64,000 bases of DNA from Diplosphaera chodatii (taxonomy: Eukaryota > Chlorophyta > Trebouxiophyceae > Prasiolales > Stichococcaceae): assembly GCA_032358165.1 (NCBI GenBank), contig JAALGY010000030.1, forward strand, positions 1,674,001-1,738,000, in the 5' to 3' direction. The translations under genes and the position numbers were made by a program. Positions 44,791-57,373 of the stretch are shown here, piece by piece; within the stretch, counting starts at the first letter, position 1, and every line of letters begins with the position of its first letter. The notes beneath the pieces are model-generated. The model was not told the origin of the DNA. It made no database searches and saw only the letters and a program-made list of their open reading frames with translations.

Positions 44791-46201
44791 TGCCCCAGAC
44801 CTTCAGTTATGATGCCTCGACTGCTGGCATGCTGGTGAGCTCGTCGACCCCTCGACACCTGCTACTTGAATGGGGTGGAAATTCATCAGGCAGCGACCGC
44901 TCTGAACTGGCAGCTAGCGCCTTTGCCTGCAGCCATATCCGGGGTTCAAACGCAGTGCTTCCTGGCGCAGAGAGCTGCTATTCCTGCGTCAGCTGATGGA
45001 GACAGATATGGCTGCTGGGGCCAGCTGATAACTTACCACATGAAGAGTCAGAGTTGCAGCGGCTTCATGGGTTGTGCACCTGGCAGGCTGCAAGGGCACC
45101 GCGGCTGTTCAGCTGTTAGCCTTACCTACTGCGAACCATGCACCCAAGGCGGCAGCGGTGAGCGTGCTTGCGTGTGCGATGTGTATGAGACATCATCTTC
45201 TGATGAAGACCACTCAAAGGGCTGACACCTCATGCGCCGCAGTTGTTTCACCGCTTGCCACTGTCGCAGGCATTGCCGCTCTCGGCACTACCGTCTTAGC
45301 ACAGCGCCGCTGAGCTACCCAGTGGGATCGCGGGTCAGGTGCGCTCACCTGCGTGGTTGGCTGCCCCCAGCAGTCTCCGGCTGCTAACACCACAACGATC
45401 TCCGATGCAACTCTCCGCAGCGAGTATCATGCTAAGCATGCTGGCATAGGGTTCATCTTGCAATTGCTGCCCCATGCAGTGAGCAGCACTGGCATGGCGC
45501 AACCATCTGCGGGCCTGTAGCGGCAGCACTGCTCCACCAACAGCATGGGCAACAGCATGGGCAGCTCTTGTGATGGCGCCTTGCTTGTGTGGAGCCCGGC
45601 ATGGGTGCCGCCGCTGGTCATCGCCAAAGCAATGTGTGCGCAAACCACAAACAGCATACATGCCGCCGAAGGGTGTGCCATCCAATCAAGTCATGGTCCA
45701 GCTCATGGACAGACATCCACCAGGATCGTGTTTTGGGCTGCAAGTGCGCTGTGGGCAGACGCACTGTTGGCAAAAGCGCCGTTGCCCCACAGTGTTTCAT
45801 GGTGAACTAGTTGACATCGCGGGGCAGCTGTGATCTCGAGAACTTGGCTGTTGTGCAACGTTACATTGACACAATTGAGCTGTTACACAACATCCTTTCT
45901 ACCCGTCGCATGGCATGTCATGGCAGAGGCAGTCACAAGGCACTGCAATCTGCTTTACTTTGCTGCAGGCTGCTCAGTAGACGCTCTGATGTACATCGTG
46001 CATCGGCTGCTATTCCTACATGCTTTCTGCATGGCATGGTATACGTGAACGCGCTGCAGATCTGGATCTTGATCTTGCATGACAAGTATATTTTGTACAC
46101 CACAGCAGGACTGTTGTCCTTTGCTCCCGCCGTCCTTGTCGAGCGTCTGCTTGCAACGCTTGAAATATCAAGGTGAACCGCAAGTGAACGGCAGCCACAT
46201 C
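44791..46201. other. Spacer between coiled-coil copies B and C
   Basis: Several short open frames on both strands without consistent splice structure. The stretch 46040-46145 matches the 5' flank motif of copies A and B. No further gene is supported. Confidence 0.4.
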
Positions 46202-47239
46202 ATGGTGGCCTTCTGCGAAAGCCCTTGGCTTGCACCTGGCATTTGCATCCCAGTGAAATGTCAACTGTCATGGGCACGCTTGCGCCTCAGCTCACGTCGT
46301 CCTGCTCGTAAGACATTCCTCAACATCTGCATGAGATCTGATGCCAACTCGCTTCCCCAACTTGCATGGGGTCAAGTGTGTGTAGTGCCGCTGCTATGTA
46401 GGCCTGTTGTCACATAGGCCCGTTGAGGTCGACTTGAGGTGCTGAACCGTTGGGCGCACGATGAGATTTGCTTGTGCAGGGCGGAGAACTCACCACCGGC
46501 GACCTGCTGTGCCAGCTGCTCGGATGGCGGGGCCGCCGCCACAGCCGGCTGAGAATGAGGCGCAGTGGGACAGCATGCACCGTCAGGTTGCCAGCATGGA
46601 GCAGAAGCTTGACCACCTGGGCACGAAGCTTGACCGACTGGCTGAGCAAAACAACAAGATAATGCAGCAGATGCACCAAGTACTGGACGAACAAGAACAG
46701 CGCGGCAATGCCATGGTAGCCGCCACTGCAGCTGCGAGCCCGCCGCCGCAGCTGAATGATGATGATGCAGCGATGCGGCAGCAGCGGTATGATGACATAA
46801 TGAAGGAGGCACGGGCGACCATGGAGTAGGCGGCAGAGCAAACGGATGCTTTTGCCGCTCGCCGGGACCGAGAGGCGAGTACAACAAGCGATGCCAAGAA
46901 AGCCTGCACCATTGTGACACACTTGGGTGTTGACGGCGCGCACGGTCCTAGACACATGCACCCGCCCATCACTGTTGTTGTGCCTGAGCCCTGTGTGGCC
47001 CTTGTTGTCTCGCATACAGGCAGCATCGCATGCGCTGTTGGATACGCCAAGCAAGCGCTAGCCATGCTGTGGTGGCAGTGCATCTCAGCATGACTGCTGT
47101 GCACTGTTGGCAGGACCGCCTGCGGCAACTTTGGTGGTGGGGATCCCCAATGGCATTGCTGACATGGGTCGTCATTGATGCCCAGATGACAGGAAGGCTC
47201 CATCTTTTTGACACGATCTTCCAGCTGCCGGCACACTAG
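46202..47239 (+). pseudogene. Coiled-coil tail-anchored family, copy C, with in-frame stop
   Basis: Exons: 46202-46307, 46480-46874, 47114-47239. Exon 1 contains CQLSWARLRLSSRRPA, aligning with copy A. Exon 2 is 395 nt, the same length as in copy B, and carries a long coiled coil (VASMEQKLDHLGTKLDRLAE, then NNKIMQQMHQVLDEQEQR). A TAG at 46827-46829 lies where copy D has TGG within ATMDWAAKQT. It would cut the protein to 151 residues and remove the hydrophobic exon (DRLRQLWWWGSPMALLTWVV). Intron 46875-47113 is GC-AG (GAG/gcgagt). Because the sequence after the stop still keeps frame and splice sites, the change looks recent; the short soluble form may still be made. Recoding is unlikely since TAG ends other genes here. 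Confidence 0.6.
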
Positions 47240-47598
47240 TGAGCTGATCCAACCCTCGTCTATTGTCCAACTCCTGTACAGTATTGGAAAAATGGTAGTG
47301 CTTGCTGCTACTCCTCGGTCATCAAATATACCGCATGTTGTCACGGTGGTCGGATGCAGGGGGCCGTGACACCTGCGCATGTATCTGCCCCTGCTGTGCA
47401 GCGCCCAAGGTGCACTGTCTGCTCGGAGTGCAGCATGCCAGGTGGCAGGTGCCTGGATGCTGCAACCATGCACCAGTCACCCTCTGTGGCGGTTGACATC
47501 TTTCTGTAATCAGATGCATGTTACACTCACGAGTGTTAGGGATATGCAGGAGGAGACGCCCAGTTTGCAGCAGCCGTGACATCGTCCCGCTGTTGCAG

Positions 47599-48073
47599 GC
47601 AGTGGCGCGGCCCAGCTCTCGCGTCTCGGCGAGACGCTGCACAATCCCCAGGTAGTCACCTGCTTCGTGCCCTGCCCTGCCACACTCACTGTTGCACCAG
47701 CTGCCGGCTGCTGTCCCGTGTTGCAGGTCCGGTCAGTCCCTGTCATCGTGCGCAGCATGAGTGACACACAAGCAGCATGCTGCAGGTGCCCCGTCCAGTC
47801 GCCAGTGTAATGACGGGTCAGATGCATGAGGCACTGGTGCTGGTTGGGCGCACGCGGGAGCGCGCGCCCACCTCACATGCAGCAGCCGCGCAGCTGTCCG
47901 CTGCTGCAGGACGCGGTGCTGCTTCACAGCAGGGTGCCACTGAGCTCCCGGTGCGGACCTGTCCCTTTTGGTCTGCCCTGCCCAGGCCTGCCCTGCTTTG
48001 TGTGCTGCTGTGGGCGCTGCAGGCTGAGCACTTGGGAGGGCGCAGCGCAACCTGGCTGTACATGACTTTGTGA
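47599..48073 (+). CDS. Possible small unknown gene upstream of TELO2
   Basis: Weak candidate. Exon-like segments are flanked by acceptor and donor signals: 47600-47652 (SGAAQLSRLGETLHNPQ), about 47728-47790, and an open segment from 47825 to a TGA at 48073 reading MHEALVLVGRTRERAP and ending with a hydrophobic stretch (LPRPALLCVLLWALQ). Phases between segments could not be fixed, and the minus strand is also open in part. It could alternatively be an upstream part of the TELO2 gene. Confidence 0.2.
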
Positions 48074-48428
48074 GCTTGCATCATACTTCCCTAGGCATTT
48101 CATCAGGCGTTGGCGTAACTCAAACCTCAACATATGGCATCTGCATGCATGTGGTGCAGATTTTCTAGGATGCGGCAAAGGTTTCAGTCAGGTTTCAGGA
48201 CTTGTTTCCTGCTGCACAAGAACTGAGAGTAAAGCAGTCTTGACATACTTTTACAGCTTGCTTCTGTAAATGAACAAATGAAGAACAGTTTCAGCAGGCA
48301 CATCATCAGCTGACTTGGGACTCCGCATGTATGACCTGCGCACCTACAGCGTGAGCCTCTCAACAAGCCGTGTGACGGGTTCAAGCTGCCATGCAGCGTC
48401 AGCGTTGCATGTGCCACGCACAGCAGAC

Positions 48429-51400
48429 ATGACAGCTCAGCTGGCACCGTTGGCCGCAACTTACATCGATGCATGGTGCAATGCACTGACCAAGTCAGCA
48501 TCCGACAGCCAATCAGAGCGCCATGCCGAGGCCCTGCGCGCCCTGCTGCGCCGCCTGGGCCGCCTCGTTGTACCTGGCGTGGATCTGGACGCGCTGACCT
48601 GCGCAGCTGCCCCCGATCAGCAATCACAGCCAATTCCGCAGCCGCAGCCTGGCGATGCGCTGCTGGCGGAATCCGTGTCCAAACTGCGGACTACAGATTC
48701 TGCAGCGGAGTGTGAAGCAGCCTCAGATGCGCAGCAGGCGCTGCACGCAGCTGAGCAGCGCCTGACGGCAGCCACTGCGGCGCTATCGGCCGCAGATGCG
48801 GCGGCGGCGCTGCAGGAGGCGCTGCACGCCAGCGGCCGCTTCCAGCTGCTTGCCGACAGCCTCCTGTCAGGTTCGTTTGAAGTTCGATATCTGCATACAT
48901 ATGGCGCTGCGGCAGGCCCAAGCATTCCGCGGCGATGCGCTGCACGCTGTTCTTTTGAGCAGCACTGACAGATGGCATCAAGCAGACCATGGTGGGGGTG
49001 CCGAACGTCGCATGTGTTTCTCTGTTGACGCAGTGGTGGCGGGCGAGTGGCTGCCGCAGATGCCGGCGGCGAGGCCGCTGCTGGATGCCCTGTTCCGGCG
49101 GGCGCCAGCCTCCGCGGCGCTTTTGGCCCTCGTCTCGTGAGCGTTGGCTGTGCTGTCAAGCAGTAGGAAGACCTGAGCAGTAGGACGACCGTGCTAGCAT
49201 GCTCCCAGTTCAGCTGGCCCCTGGTTTTGCTAGTGTCAGACTGGCTGTGTGCAGTAGCTTGCTGCTGATGGGATCACGTGGCATGGGTCCACAGCAGGGG
49301 GGCAGCTGTCTCGGGATCATACTGCGGCGGGGCAGGTGTTGACAGTTGCGCACAAGCAGGCATCTGAAAGCACTTGGCGCAGGCCCCTCTAGAGCCCCAG
49401 ACTACATACCAGCAGAGCGGTATAACACGAGCGCCGCTGGTGTGGCTGCAGGCACCTCGCGCTGGTGCAGCCTGAGGGCGGCTTTGGCTCGTCCCGGGTG
49501 CGCGTCTCAGCGGTCGCGGCGGACTTTGCAGCGTCGACGCTGGCGCAGCGGTTTGCAGTGCCAGGCAGCAGCGGCATTGGGGAGCTAGTCGCTGCAGCGA
49601 CAGCAGGTGTGGTATTGCAAGTACAACATGCACTTTGACCTGCAACATTCTTACATATCCAGTCAACATTCTTATATGGCCAGTCAACCCCTCTCTTCAG
49701 ATTCAGAGTGAGACAGTTGCGGTGTCATGTTGTCAGGGGCGGCAGGCGCCGATGTTGCTGCGGCGCTTGCTTCTGTGCCGGACCGGGCTGTGACCACCGG
49801 CGAGGCGGCTCTGCGGGCAGACAGCTTTGTGCCGCACCTGGTGCAGCGCCTGGTGGCGGCGGTGGCAGCAGCAAGCGCTGTTGGTCAGCAGCATCCCGGG
49901 CCAGCACGTGCTTCCACAGCTGATGGCAGAAGCGGCAGCAGCAAAGGCAGCGACAGCAGCAGCTTTCAGCATGTGGATGATTTTGCAACACCGCTTGCTG
50001 ACAGCGGTGCTGAAGCTCCTGCCTCCCCTCGCGACGGCGCTGGTGCTGCCGCTGCGGAGGGGTCCACAGCAGCAGAGAGAACAGCGCCAGGGGCGGCAGC
50101 GGCGGCATTTGCTGCGGATGTGCTGGGCCGCCTCAGCCGCCGCGGCCACGCGCAGCTGGCGGCCGGCGCCCTGGGGCCGCTGCTCGGCGGCGCATCCGCC
50201 GACGCGATCGTGGCGGCGATGCCCGACGGCGCTGCGCTCGAGCGGCTGCTGGAAGCACTTGTCAGGCGGCTGGACGGATCCCGTGGCAGCCCGGGCAGCG
50301 GGCATCGCTCGCTCATATCGGCAGCAGCTCCCAGCACGCAGCATCCGGCTGCCAGCGGCGCGGCGCCGCCTGCGTCGGGGTCAGGTGCCGGCACTACAGG
50401 GCCGGTCGGCATTGGCAGCGTCGAGAGCTTCTGCGCGGAGGCGGCGGCGCTGGCGGCTGTGGTGCGGCAGCATCTGTGGCGGCACGGCGGGGTGAGGGTG
50501 CTGGCATGGCCTGCAGAGTCTGGCAAACTGCGGAGACGCGCATGTGTCGACAGCATCTTTGCTGCAAATTCTGTTGGCATTGTTGTCAGGGCTGCGAGTG
50601 ATTGGCAACCTGTGCAGGACGTGAAGCAAGGCAGAAATGCTGGCTGCCTGGGCCCCACCTATCTAACCTCCCTCAACCTCACTTTGCTCCTTCAATTTGA
50701 AGGCTAGTTTTAGAGGCGTTAATATATTTATTTATTTATTTTGTTTCGCATGCTGCAGGTGCGCTTCCTGCTGGCGGACCGGCTGCTGCTGGGGCTCGGG
50801 CAGTCGGGGCCGCTGCCGCTGCCGGCGCTGCACTTCCTTTTGGCGCTGCTGGCGGCGGTGGACGCAGGAAGCAGCAGCCGCAGCAGCGGCGCCTGCAGCG
50901 GCGGCCAGGGGTCTGGCAGCGCTGCGGCTGCGGCGGCGCCAGCAGCCGCGGCGGCGTCCCTGAACCCGCCCGCTGCCGGCGTTCTGGCGGCGGCGGCGCT
51001 GCGGGCGGCGCAGCTGTGGGGCGACGTCGGCGCGCTGCGGCAGCTGCCGCCCCCGCGCCAGGTGATCAATAGGCCCCCTGGGTCACACCTCCAGCTCTGG
51101 GGCCTCACAGTAGGGGTAGCTTAAGACATTCTTTAAGTACCCCTGCTCAAAACAGCAGAACCAGACATGCCTCGGTGCAGCACTGGATGATGTTGGCTGT
51201 GGTTAATTGTGGAACCCAGGCTAAACTTTTAATAAAAGAATCTGAGGCCCAGGCCCACGGACCGCTGTACCTGCAGGCGTACCTGACAGAGGCGCTGGCG
51301 GCCATGGCTGCCACCCTGGGCGGCGGCGCGCTGCAGGGGGGCCCGCTGCTGCCGGCGCTGCTGGCCGGGGTGGGGTCGCGCCTCGAGAGCCCCGACGCCG

Positions 51401-54400
51401 TCGTCAGGTCCGCAGCTCTGCTGGCATGCAGAACCCCAGGCCCTTCTGTCAGCAGCCTGCATCTGCAACAGTGTCGCTCCTGGACCCTGGGGCTCTGTCA
51501 GGCGGCAGTGCGTGCGGCTGGGCACGCTGTCCTCCGCGATGCTGCTGGCGGCTGAACGCAAGACTCCCGACAGTCCTGCTACAAGCCTGCGTCTCCCCTG
51601 CAGGCGGCAGGGCATGCAATTTGGCACACGGTTCGCCGCGGTGCTGATGCTGGCTGGACCCAAGCACTCCGACGACCCTGATGCAGCCTGCGTCTCCCCT
51701 GCAGGCGGCAGGGCATGCGGCTGGGCGCGCTGTTCGCCGCGGTGCTGGACCCGGCCAGGCCGCCGCTGTTCGGCGCGGGCGCCAACCTGGCGCTGCTGCC
51801 GCAGGAGGCCTGGCACCCCAGCGTGGCTGGTGAGCCCTCTCAAAATACACAAGTTCACACTGGGGTGTCATCACTGGTGTGGTGCCGCCGCCGACCTGGC
51901 GCTGCTGCAGAGGCCTGGCACCCCAGCGCCGCAGATGTTGCCATTGTCGACCCCTGCTAAGCGTAGTTGTGCGGGGGGGCACTGTTTGCCATGTGGCGGC
52001 ATGGGCTGTCGCATGCTGCATCGGGATGCGTGTGCCTGCCACCACAAACATTCATGCTAGGCCAGAGTTGCCAACTCAATTTCAGTCGCTTGTGACACCA
52101 CAGTCAAGGTGTCATTTCTGACTCTGAAAAATCTGCACGCAGGTCCTGCTGCCGCCAATGGCCATGCCACGTCAAGTGCAGCTGCAAATGGGACAGCAGC
52201 GGCTGCGGCGGCGGCCCCATGGCCACCCCAGTCAGCGGCAGCGGCAGCGGCACTGCCAAAGGGCGGCGGCAGCAGGAAGCAGGGAGCAGGCAAGGGCGCA
52301 GCCGGGCCGCACCCGGACACGGAGACGGACAGCGACGACGGCCTGCAGCCGTACGACCTTTCAGAGGGCGAGGACGAAGGTAAGTGAGCACTTCAGCAGC
52401 AGCAAGCCTGCTGCCTGGGCGTGGTGGGAACACTGGTGCGCCATCACACGACACATGCGCATCTGTAACTGCATGATGCTGGTTCAAGGACATGCCAGCA
52501 GGTTCGGAGACATGCCAGCAGGTTGAGCTATCGTATCAGCGGCAGCCACAGGGCCTAAACTGCCCAGCTGGCGGTACAGCTGGCAGCCGCAGGTGGCATA
52601 CTGCTGGTGTGTACTCTGGTCAGCCTGCTGACGCCTTTGCTGTGCTGCTGGTGCAGAGGTGAAGGACAGCGGCGCGCCGCTGCAGCTGCGGGACGTGGCG
52701 GCGGCGCTGCGGAAGCAGGACGATGTGAATGGTGTTCTCAAGGCGCTGGGGCAGGCGGGCCCCCTGGTGGCGGCCGCGCCAGACGAGCTCTCAGCCTACG
52801 CAGGTGCAGACCCTAGCAGACGCATCAAAGTGGGGATGTGTGCTGTATGCTGAAGCTGGTGTCGGGGCAGCGCTGCAGATGCCGCAGCAGGGCAGGCCGC
52901 CGGTTGCTGCAACGGCCACGGGCTGCTAATATGTGCAGGCAGCCCGTGCAGCGGCAGGATTGTCACGTGGACAAATTGCACGCTACCTATCACATGCCCA
53001 TGCAAGCTTCAGGTTCCAGTCCTACATACATTCTGCAGGTGAGCTGGGGCGCGCGCTGCTGTTCACGCGTGTGCCGGAGTGGGCCGAGGTGGAGCCGCAT
53101 GAGGCCAAGCCGTCGGAGCAGCGTATGGGGTGCGTGAGGCGCGATTCACCACAGTGCACAGGACAGCAGGAGAGGCACCCGTGGTTGACACTTCCTGAAG
53201 TATGCGCTGCTCATGACTGTCAGTGCTTCAACGTTGGCTCTCAAACCGAAAACAGTTTCTGCTCGTCAAGCTGTGCAAGCACTCCCATACCACATGCGTG
53301 TGCTGGCTTCAGTTGAGTGGAATCATCTGCTGGGCGCCCGCCGCAGCGTTGGCACAGGCTCACCCGTGATGCAGTTGCATGCAGGTCGCTTGTGGCGTTG
53401 CTGGCGGCAGCACCGGTGGCCGCAGCAACCGCGCTGCTGCCTGAGTTCCGGTCTCCTCACCTGGACGTTCACCAGCGCCTCCTGGTGGGTTCTAGATTTC
53501 GATTTCTCTAAAGTCGGAAAATCAGGTCGGACAGGTTAAGGTCTTCACACTGGTGTTTGCCACCAGAACATGCCAATTGGATTCGGTGCGAGATCAGGCC
53601 CAAAATGCATGGTACTCGGAGGCCAGGACAGCCCAGCAAAAGCAGCATGATGGGGTGCAGCACCCTCCAGCATGTTCGACTTTCGCATTTCGGCACGGGG
53701 CAGGTGCTTGACGCGGCGGCGGCGGCTGCCGAGGCGCTGGCTGCGGGCGGCATCGGTGCAGCGCCGCCGCCGGATGCGCTGCCTGCCACGGGTGAGGGTC
53801 TAGTGGCTGGGTCGCTCGCCCATCTGCAAGCCCGGATGCGCATGCTGTACAATGGGGCATCCCGTCGACCAGTTTGATTGGTCACTCAGTTGGAGGTCAG
53901 TCCTTCAGGAGCACCTGATCTGGGCCCCCGCATCAGCCTGAATGTTGACATCATGGTGTCGAAGGTGCTGCGGCGGCCCTGGAGGGGAATGCTGCGCCGG
54001 CTGCCGAGCCAGGAGACGGTCAGCGCACGCGCCGGTGGGGCGTCAGGGCGGCCGCGCAGCGCGAGCGGCAGCAGCAGCACCAGCGCACCTTCCGCAACAA
54101 GTGAGGCCGCACCAGGCAGACCCTGATCTAGCTTCCTTTTCTAACGCCGAATGCGCCCGCCTGTGATACTGGGCGTCAGCGCGCAATGTGCGGTAGAAGC
54201 AATCCCTCGAGCTCTACGTCAGGGGCACCAGCAACTCAGTCTTGACAGGCGGCGCATCATCCATCAAGCCGGCGCTATGATGTGCCCTTTCCCACGCCTC
54301 GCAGGTTTGCGCCGGTGGCGGAGCAGTGGTTCCGGCTGCTGCTGACGGGTGCCGCCGAGCAGACGCACGGCCTGGACCTGTTCGGCCGGGACGCCCTTGT

Positions 54401-55925
54401 GCTGGGTGAGCAGGGTCTAGGGTCTCACACTTGGCAGCCCCCGGACAGTGTCCAGCGCTGCGGGGTGGGTCCAGCATGAGTGCACCTGGCAGTAGCATGT
54501 TGGTTTCAGCTTCAGAGCTGAAGCTGGGCAACCACAGCTGATTCGGCCTGCCCTGTGGCTGACCCTGCAGCCGTCATGGCAGCGCCCCGCCGCGCGGCGG
54601 CGAAAAGCATGGCCCAGAGTGGGTCTCAGTTTTCGAACTACAGAGGCCTCCGTGTGGTTCGTTTGCAGGCCGGCTGCTGGGCACCGTGGGGCGCTTCACA
54701 GCGGCGGCGGCGCCCGCGCCGGCGGCCGCGCAGGTCGCCGCCGCCGCCGCCGAGCTGGTCTGCCACCCCTCGGTCGCGGGCCACGCCGAGCCGTACGTCC
54801 GGCGCTCCGCGCTGTTCGCAGCGGCCCAGGTGTGTGATGGGTCTGCCATGATGCTGCCCCAGGAGCTACCTGCTGCTTGAGAGGGGGACGTGGCATGTTG
54901 GCTTGCTCCTCAATACTGCAGTGCGTTGTCCCGTCGAGGTTGCCCTTGTGCACCCTCCGAGGTGCTCATGACGACTGCCAGTCGATCATGCTTTGGCAGC
55001 ATTTCCGCGCGTTGTCACCCCACTATGCTTGCACTGCAGCAAACACCTCTGATGTTACCATTGCAAAATCAAGGATCATGTGTCAGCTTGTACATGTACC
55101 TGGATATCGAAGGTCCGAGCTTCATGTGGCGGCAGGTGATGGCGGCGGTGCCGGCGGGGCGGCTGGCGGGCGCGCTGGCGGGCGGCGCCGCGGGGCTGGC
55201 GGCGGGGCTAGAGTCCCGGGACGCGGCGCTGCTGCAGCGGCTGGAGGCCCTGCGGTGAGCCTTTGCAGCAGCAGCCGCGACGCACGAGCCTGCCCCATGT
55301 TGCCGCGTGCTGTGCCCCCGTGACTGGCATGGCCAGCCAGCTTGGAGAGCGTGCATGTGGCTGTCTGGCCCGCGGGCGAGCTGAGCTGCGTGGTCGACGT
55401 TGGACGATGGTGAGGCCCGTGCTGTGCATTCAGAATCTGAAATGCTGCTGAGTGGGTGTGCAGGGTGTGGACGGAGCACCTGGCGGCGCACGACCCCGAC
55501 GAGCAGTGCCGCCAGCTGGCTACCGCGGCGCGCACCCTGCAGGCACGGCTTTGCAATCCACTCTGCTCCTGCGCCACGCCCGCGGCCCTGCTTCCCGCGT
55601 GCAGCCAAACCTGGCCGCTGCATCATCGCGGGCTGCAGGCCGGGGTGACGCTCGTCCTAACTGCCATGTGGCTGACAAAACTGCATATGGTGTGCAGGCG
55701 CGTCTGGGCGCCGCAGCCGTCGAGGCGCTGGACGCAGGGGCCTTCGAGGTGCCGGCGGCTGCAGCGGCGCCGCCGCTGCTGCGCACCAATGTGACCCGGC
55801 AGCTGCCGGCCGTGCGGCTGCCCGGGCAGGGTTTGGGCCTGCAGTCCGACGCCGTCGGCGGCGCCGGCGGCGCACCTCACACTCTGCTTGTCGTGGGCGG
55901 GCAGCGGCGCATCCGGCTGCCGTAG
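48429..55925 (+). CDS. TELO2: TELO2 / Tel2 homologue (TTT complex, PIKK maturation)
   Basis: Nineteen exons: 48429-48870, 48972-49013, 49034-49136, 49452-49606, 49737-50491, 50759-51061, 51253-51407, 51705-51829, 52143-52379, 52657-52803, 53039-53129, 53385-53484, 53704-53791, 53965-54100, 54305-54405, 54669-54829, 55136-55254, 55464-55542, 55698-55925. They close in phase to 1188 residues, somewhat longer than animal TELO2 because of Ala/Ser-rich insertions in exons 5, 6 and 9. Diagnostic blocks: RFLLADRLLLGLG, YLQAYLTEALAAM, RRQGMRLGALFAAVLDP, DSDDGLQPYDLSEGED, PLQLRDVAAALRK, SLVALLAAAPVAAATALLPEF, RTRRWGV, RFTAAA and RVWTEHLAAHDPDEQCRQLA. Tel2 with Tti1/Tti2 brings new TOR, ATM and ATR kinases to Hsp90. 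Intron 55543-55697 is GC-AG. Exon 8 is preceded by two tandem copies of itself. The start is the first Met in the open exon; upstream exons are possible. Confidence 0.9.
51111..51144. repeat. Short inverted repeat in a TELO2 intron
   Basis: TAGGGGTAGCTTAA is followed after a few bases by TTAAGTACCCCT, an imperfect inverted repeat whose ends match the TAGGGGTA ends of the MITE at 9739. No clear target duplication is visible, so relation to that element is uncertain. Confidence 0.45.
51502..51829 (+). repeat. Tandem triplication of TELO2 exon 8 and its 3' splice site
   Basis: Three copies start at 51502, 51604 and 51705 (periods 102 and 101 nt), each immediately after an AG and beginning GCGGCAG. 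All read RRQxxxxGxxxxAxL in the TELO2 frame. The first two drift from the family sequence and soon lose it; only the third continues into the conserved exon. An extra partial copy of the exon end (ctggcgctgctgc...gcctggcaccccagc) lies at about 51895-51930. Confidence 0.8.
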
Positions 55926-57373
55926 GTCTGGCAGCAGCGCTGCACTCAGGAGGCTCACGAAGGGCTGAGAGGTTCCACAGCAGTTGATGTGGGCTCATGG
56001 TTCATTATGTTGTTCCGGTCATGAGGGTTGTCATAAGGGTTTGTCACAGGGCACACGACCATGGTCACACTGGTCAACATGCGCAAGGTGTACTGCCCAA
56101 CCAGGCGCCATGATTCGTTGCTGCGGTGCGGGGATGCATGCTAGATTTCAGCGTAGCTAGGTTCCCTGTTGCTGTTGAGTGCAGTGATCAGCAGAACACA
56201 GCCACCATGTTGAGTGGACGTCGTGTATGTTACGTTGAATGCAAGGCTCGCAATTGCTGCTCAGTACGGACAAGATCCAATGTGCAACCACGATTAAAGG
56301 ATGCACAGACGGCACCAAACGACCAGACATGTGTGACATGACGATGTGACCTTCCACCATGATGTGGAAGCCCAAAGCTTTTTGGCCCAGTCAGTTCGTT
56401 TTGGGACCGACCGGGCGTGCACAGATGGACTTGAAAACAGCAACAACGCGCACTTGAACCCTTAAAGGCCTACTGTTATTGTCCACGTCAGCAGCAGCTC
56501 GGTTTGTTGCCAATTTTAATAGTATATTACTTTACTATTATTGCCAGCTTTTAAATAGTATAGTACTTGAAGGCTTTGCCGTTGTGGTGGAACGCGTGAA
56601 ATAATTAACAAAACCAGGTAGTCCAGGACGGATGCCGCACCTCAGCCGCTGCGTCGAGCACATCAGCTACCTTAGAATGTGATTGTATGTTTGACGCTGC
56701 GAGCGGCAGGAGCGGCGTGCTAGTGTTGTGCGTGGCTTGCGTGTCTGACAGCTTGGAAGCCGCTGGAAGCCACAGCGCGAAGTGCCCAATGACCTAGTCC
56801 CACTATTCTAAGGGAAAACGTTGTGCGTCCTGCCCAACATATCGAACAACCGGGGACCACTTCCACTTGCAACGTGCTGCATGATAGGCCGTGAGGTAAC
56901 AACCAGCGCTCACACCAGAGCAGTATCATCTGGACTTATGCCCCGCTAGCAGACGGGCGAGCTGAAAGCGCGGTTCTGGCAGCGAGACTGCGCTGGCAAG
57001 TATCTGTCTGCAGCAGCTGTGCTCAAGGCTGTAATAACTTGGAAAGCGGTCGGAGCAACGTACGAACGCACAGGGCGATGCGCGTTGCAGGTTCCGCAAC
57101 CAACTGCAACCAATCTAGACTTCGGGTGTCCGCCTTCAATGCATTGGCAACAGGCTGCCCTGCAGCATATCTATTGTTCGCCCAATACGAGGCTATCGTG
57201 TACTTGCAGGTTCTTAAAAGTTGCCTCACGCTCGCTTGCGACGTGCAGTCGTTCTTCTGTTCTTCTTCTTCTCCTATCAGCCTTTTCCAAGTGCATTCTT
57301 TTCAAGAGGTGCTCAGCGCTTGCCTTTGTGCCTCGTGTGCCAGCCATCGGCAGTAGGGCCCATCACGAGCATC
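55926..57373. other. Intergenic stretch with an AT-rich patch
   Basis: No gene is supported. The stretch 56500-56610 is unusually AT-rich for the window, with repeated tagtata/actatta words. It would include the TELO2 3' UTR and the copy D promoter. Confidence 0.5.

Noticed and set aside
49733..50658. Long minus-strand and alternate plus frames opposite TELO2 exon 5
   Set aside because: GC-rich low-complexity Ala/Ser coding opens several frames; only the 49737-50491 frame joins TELO2 exons in phase.
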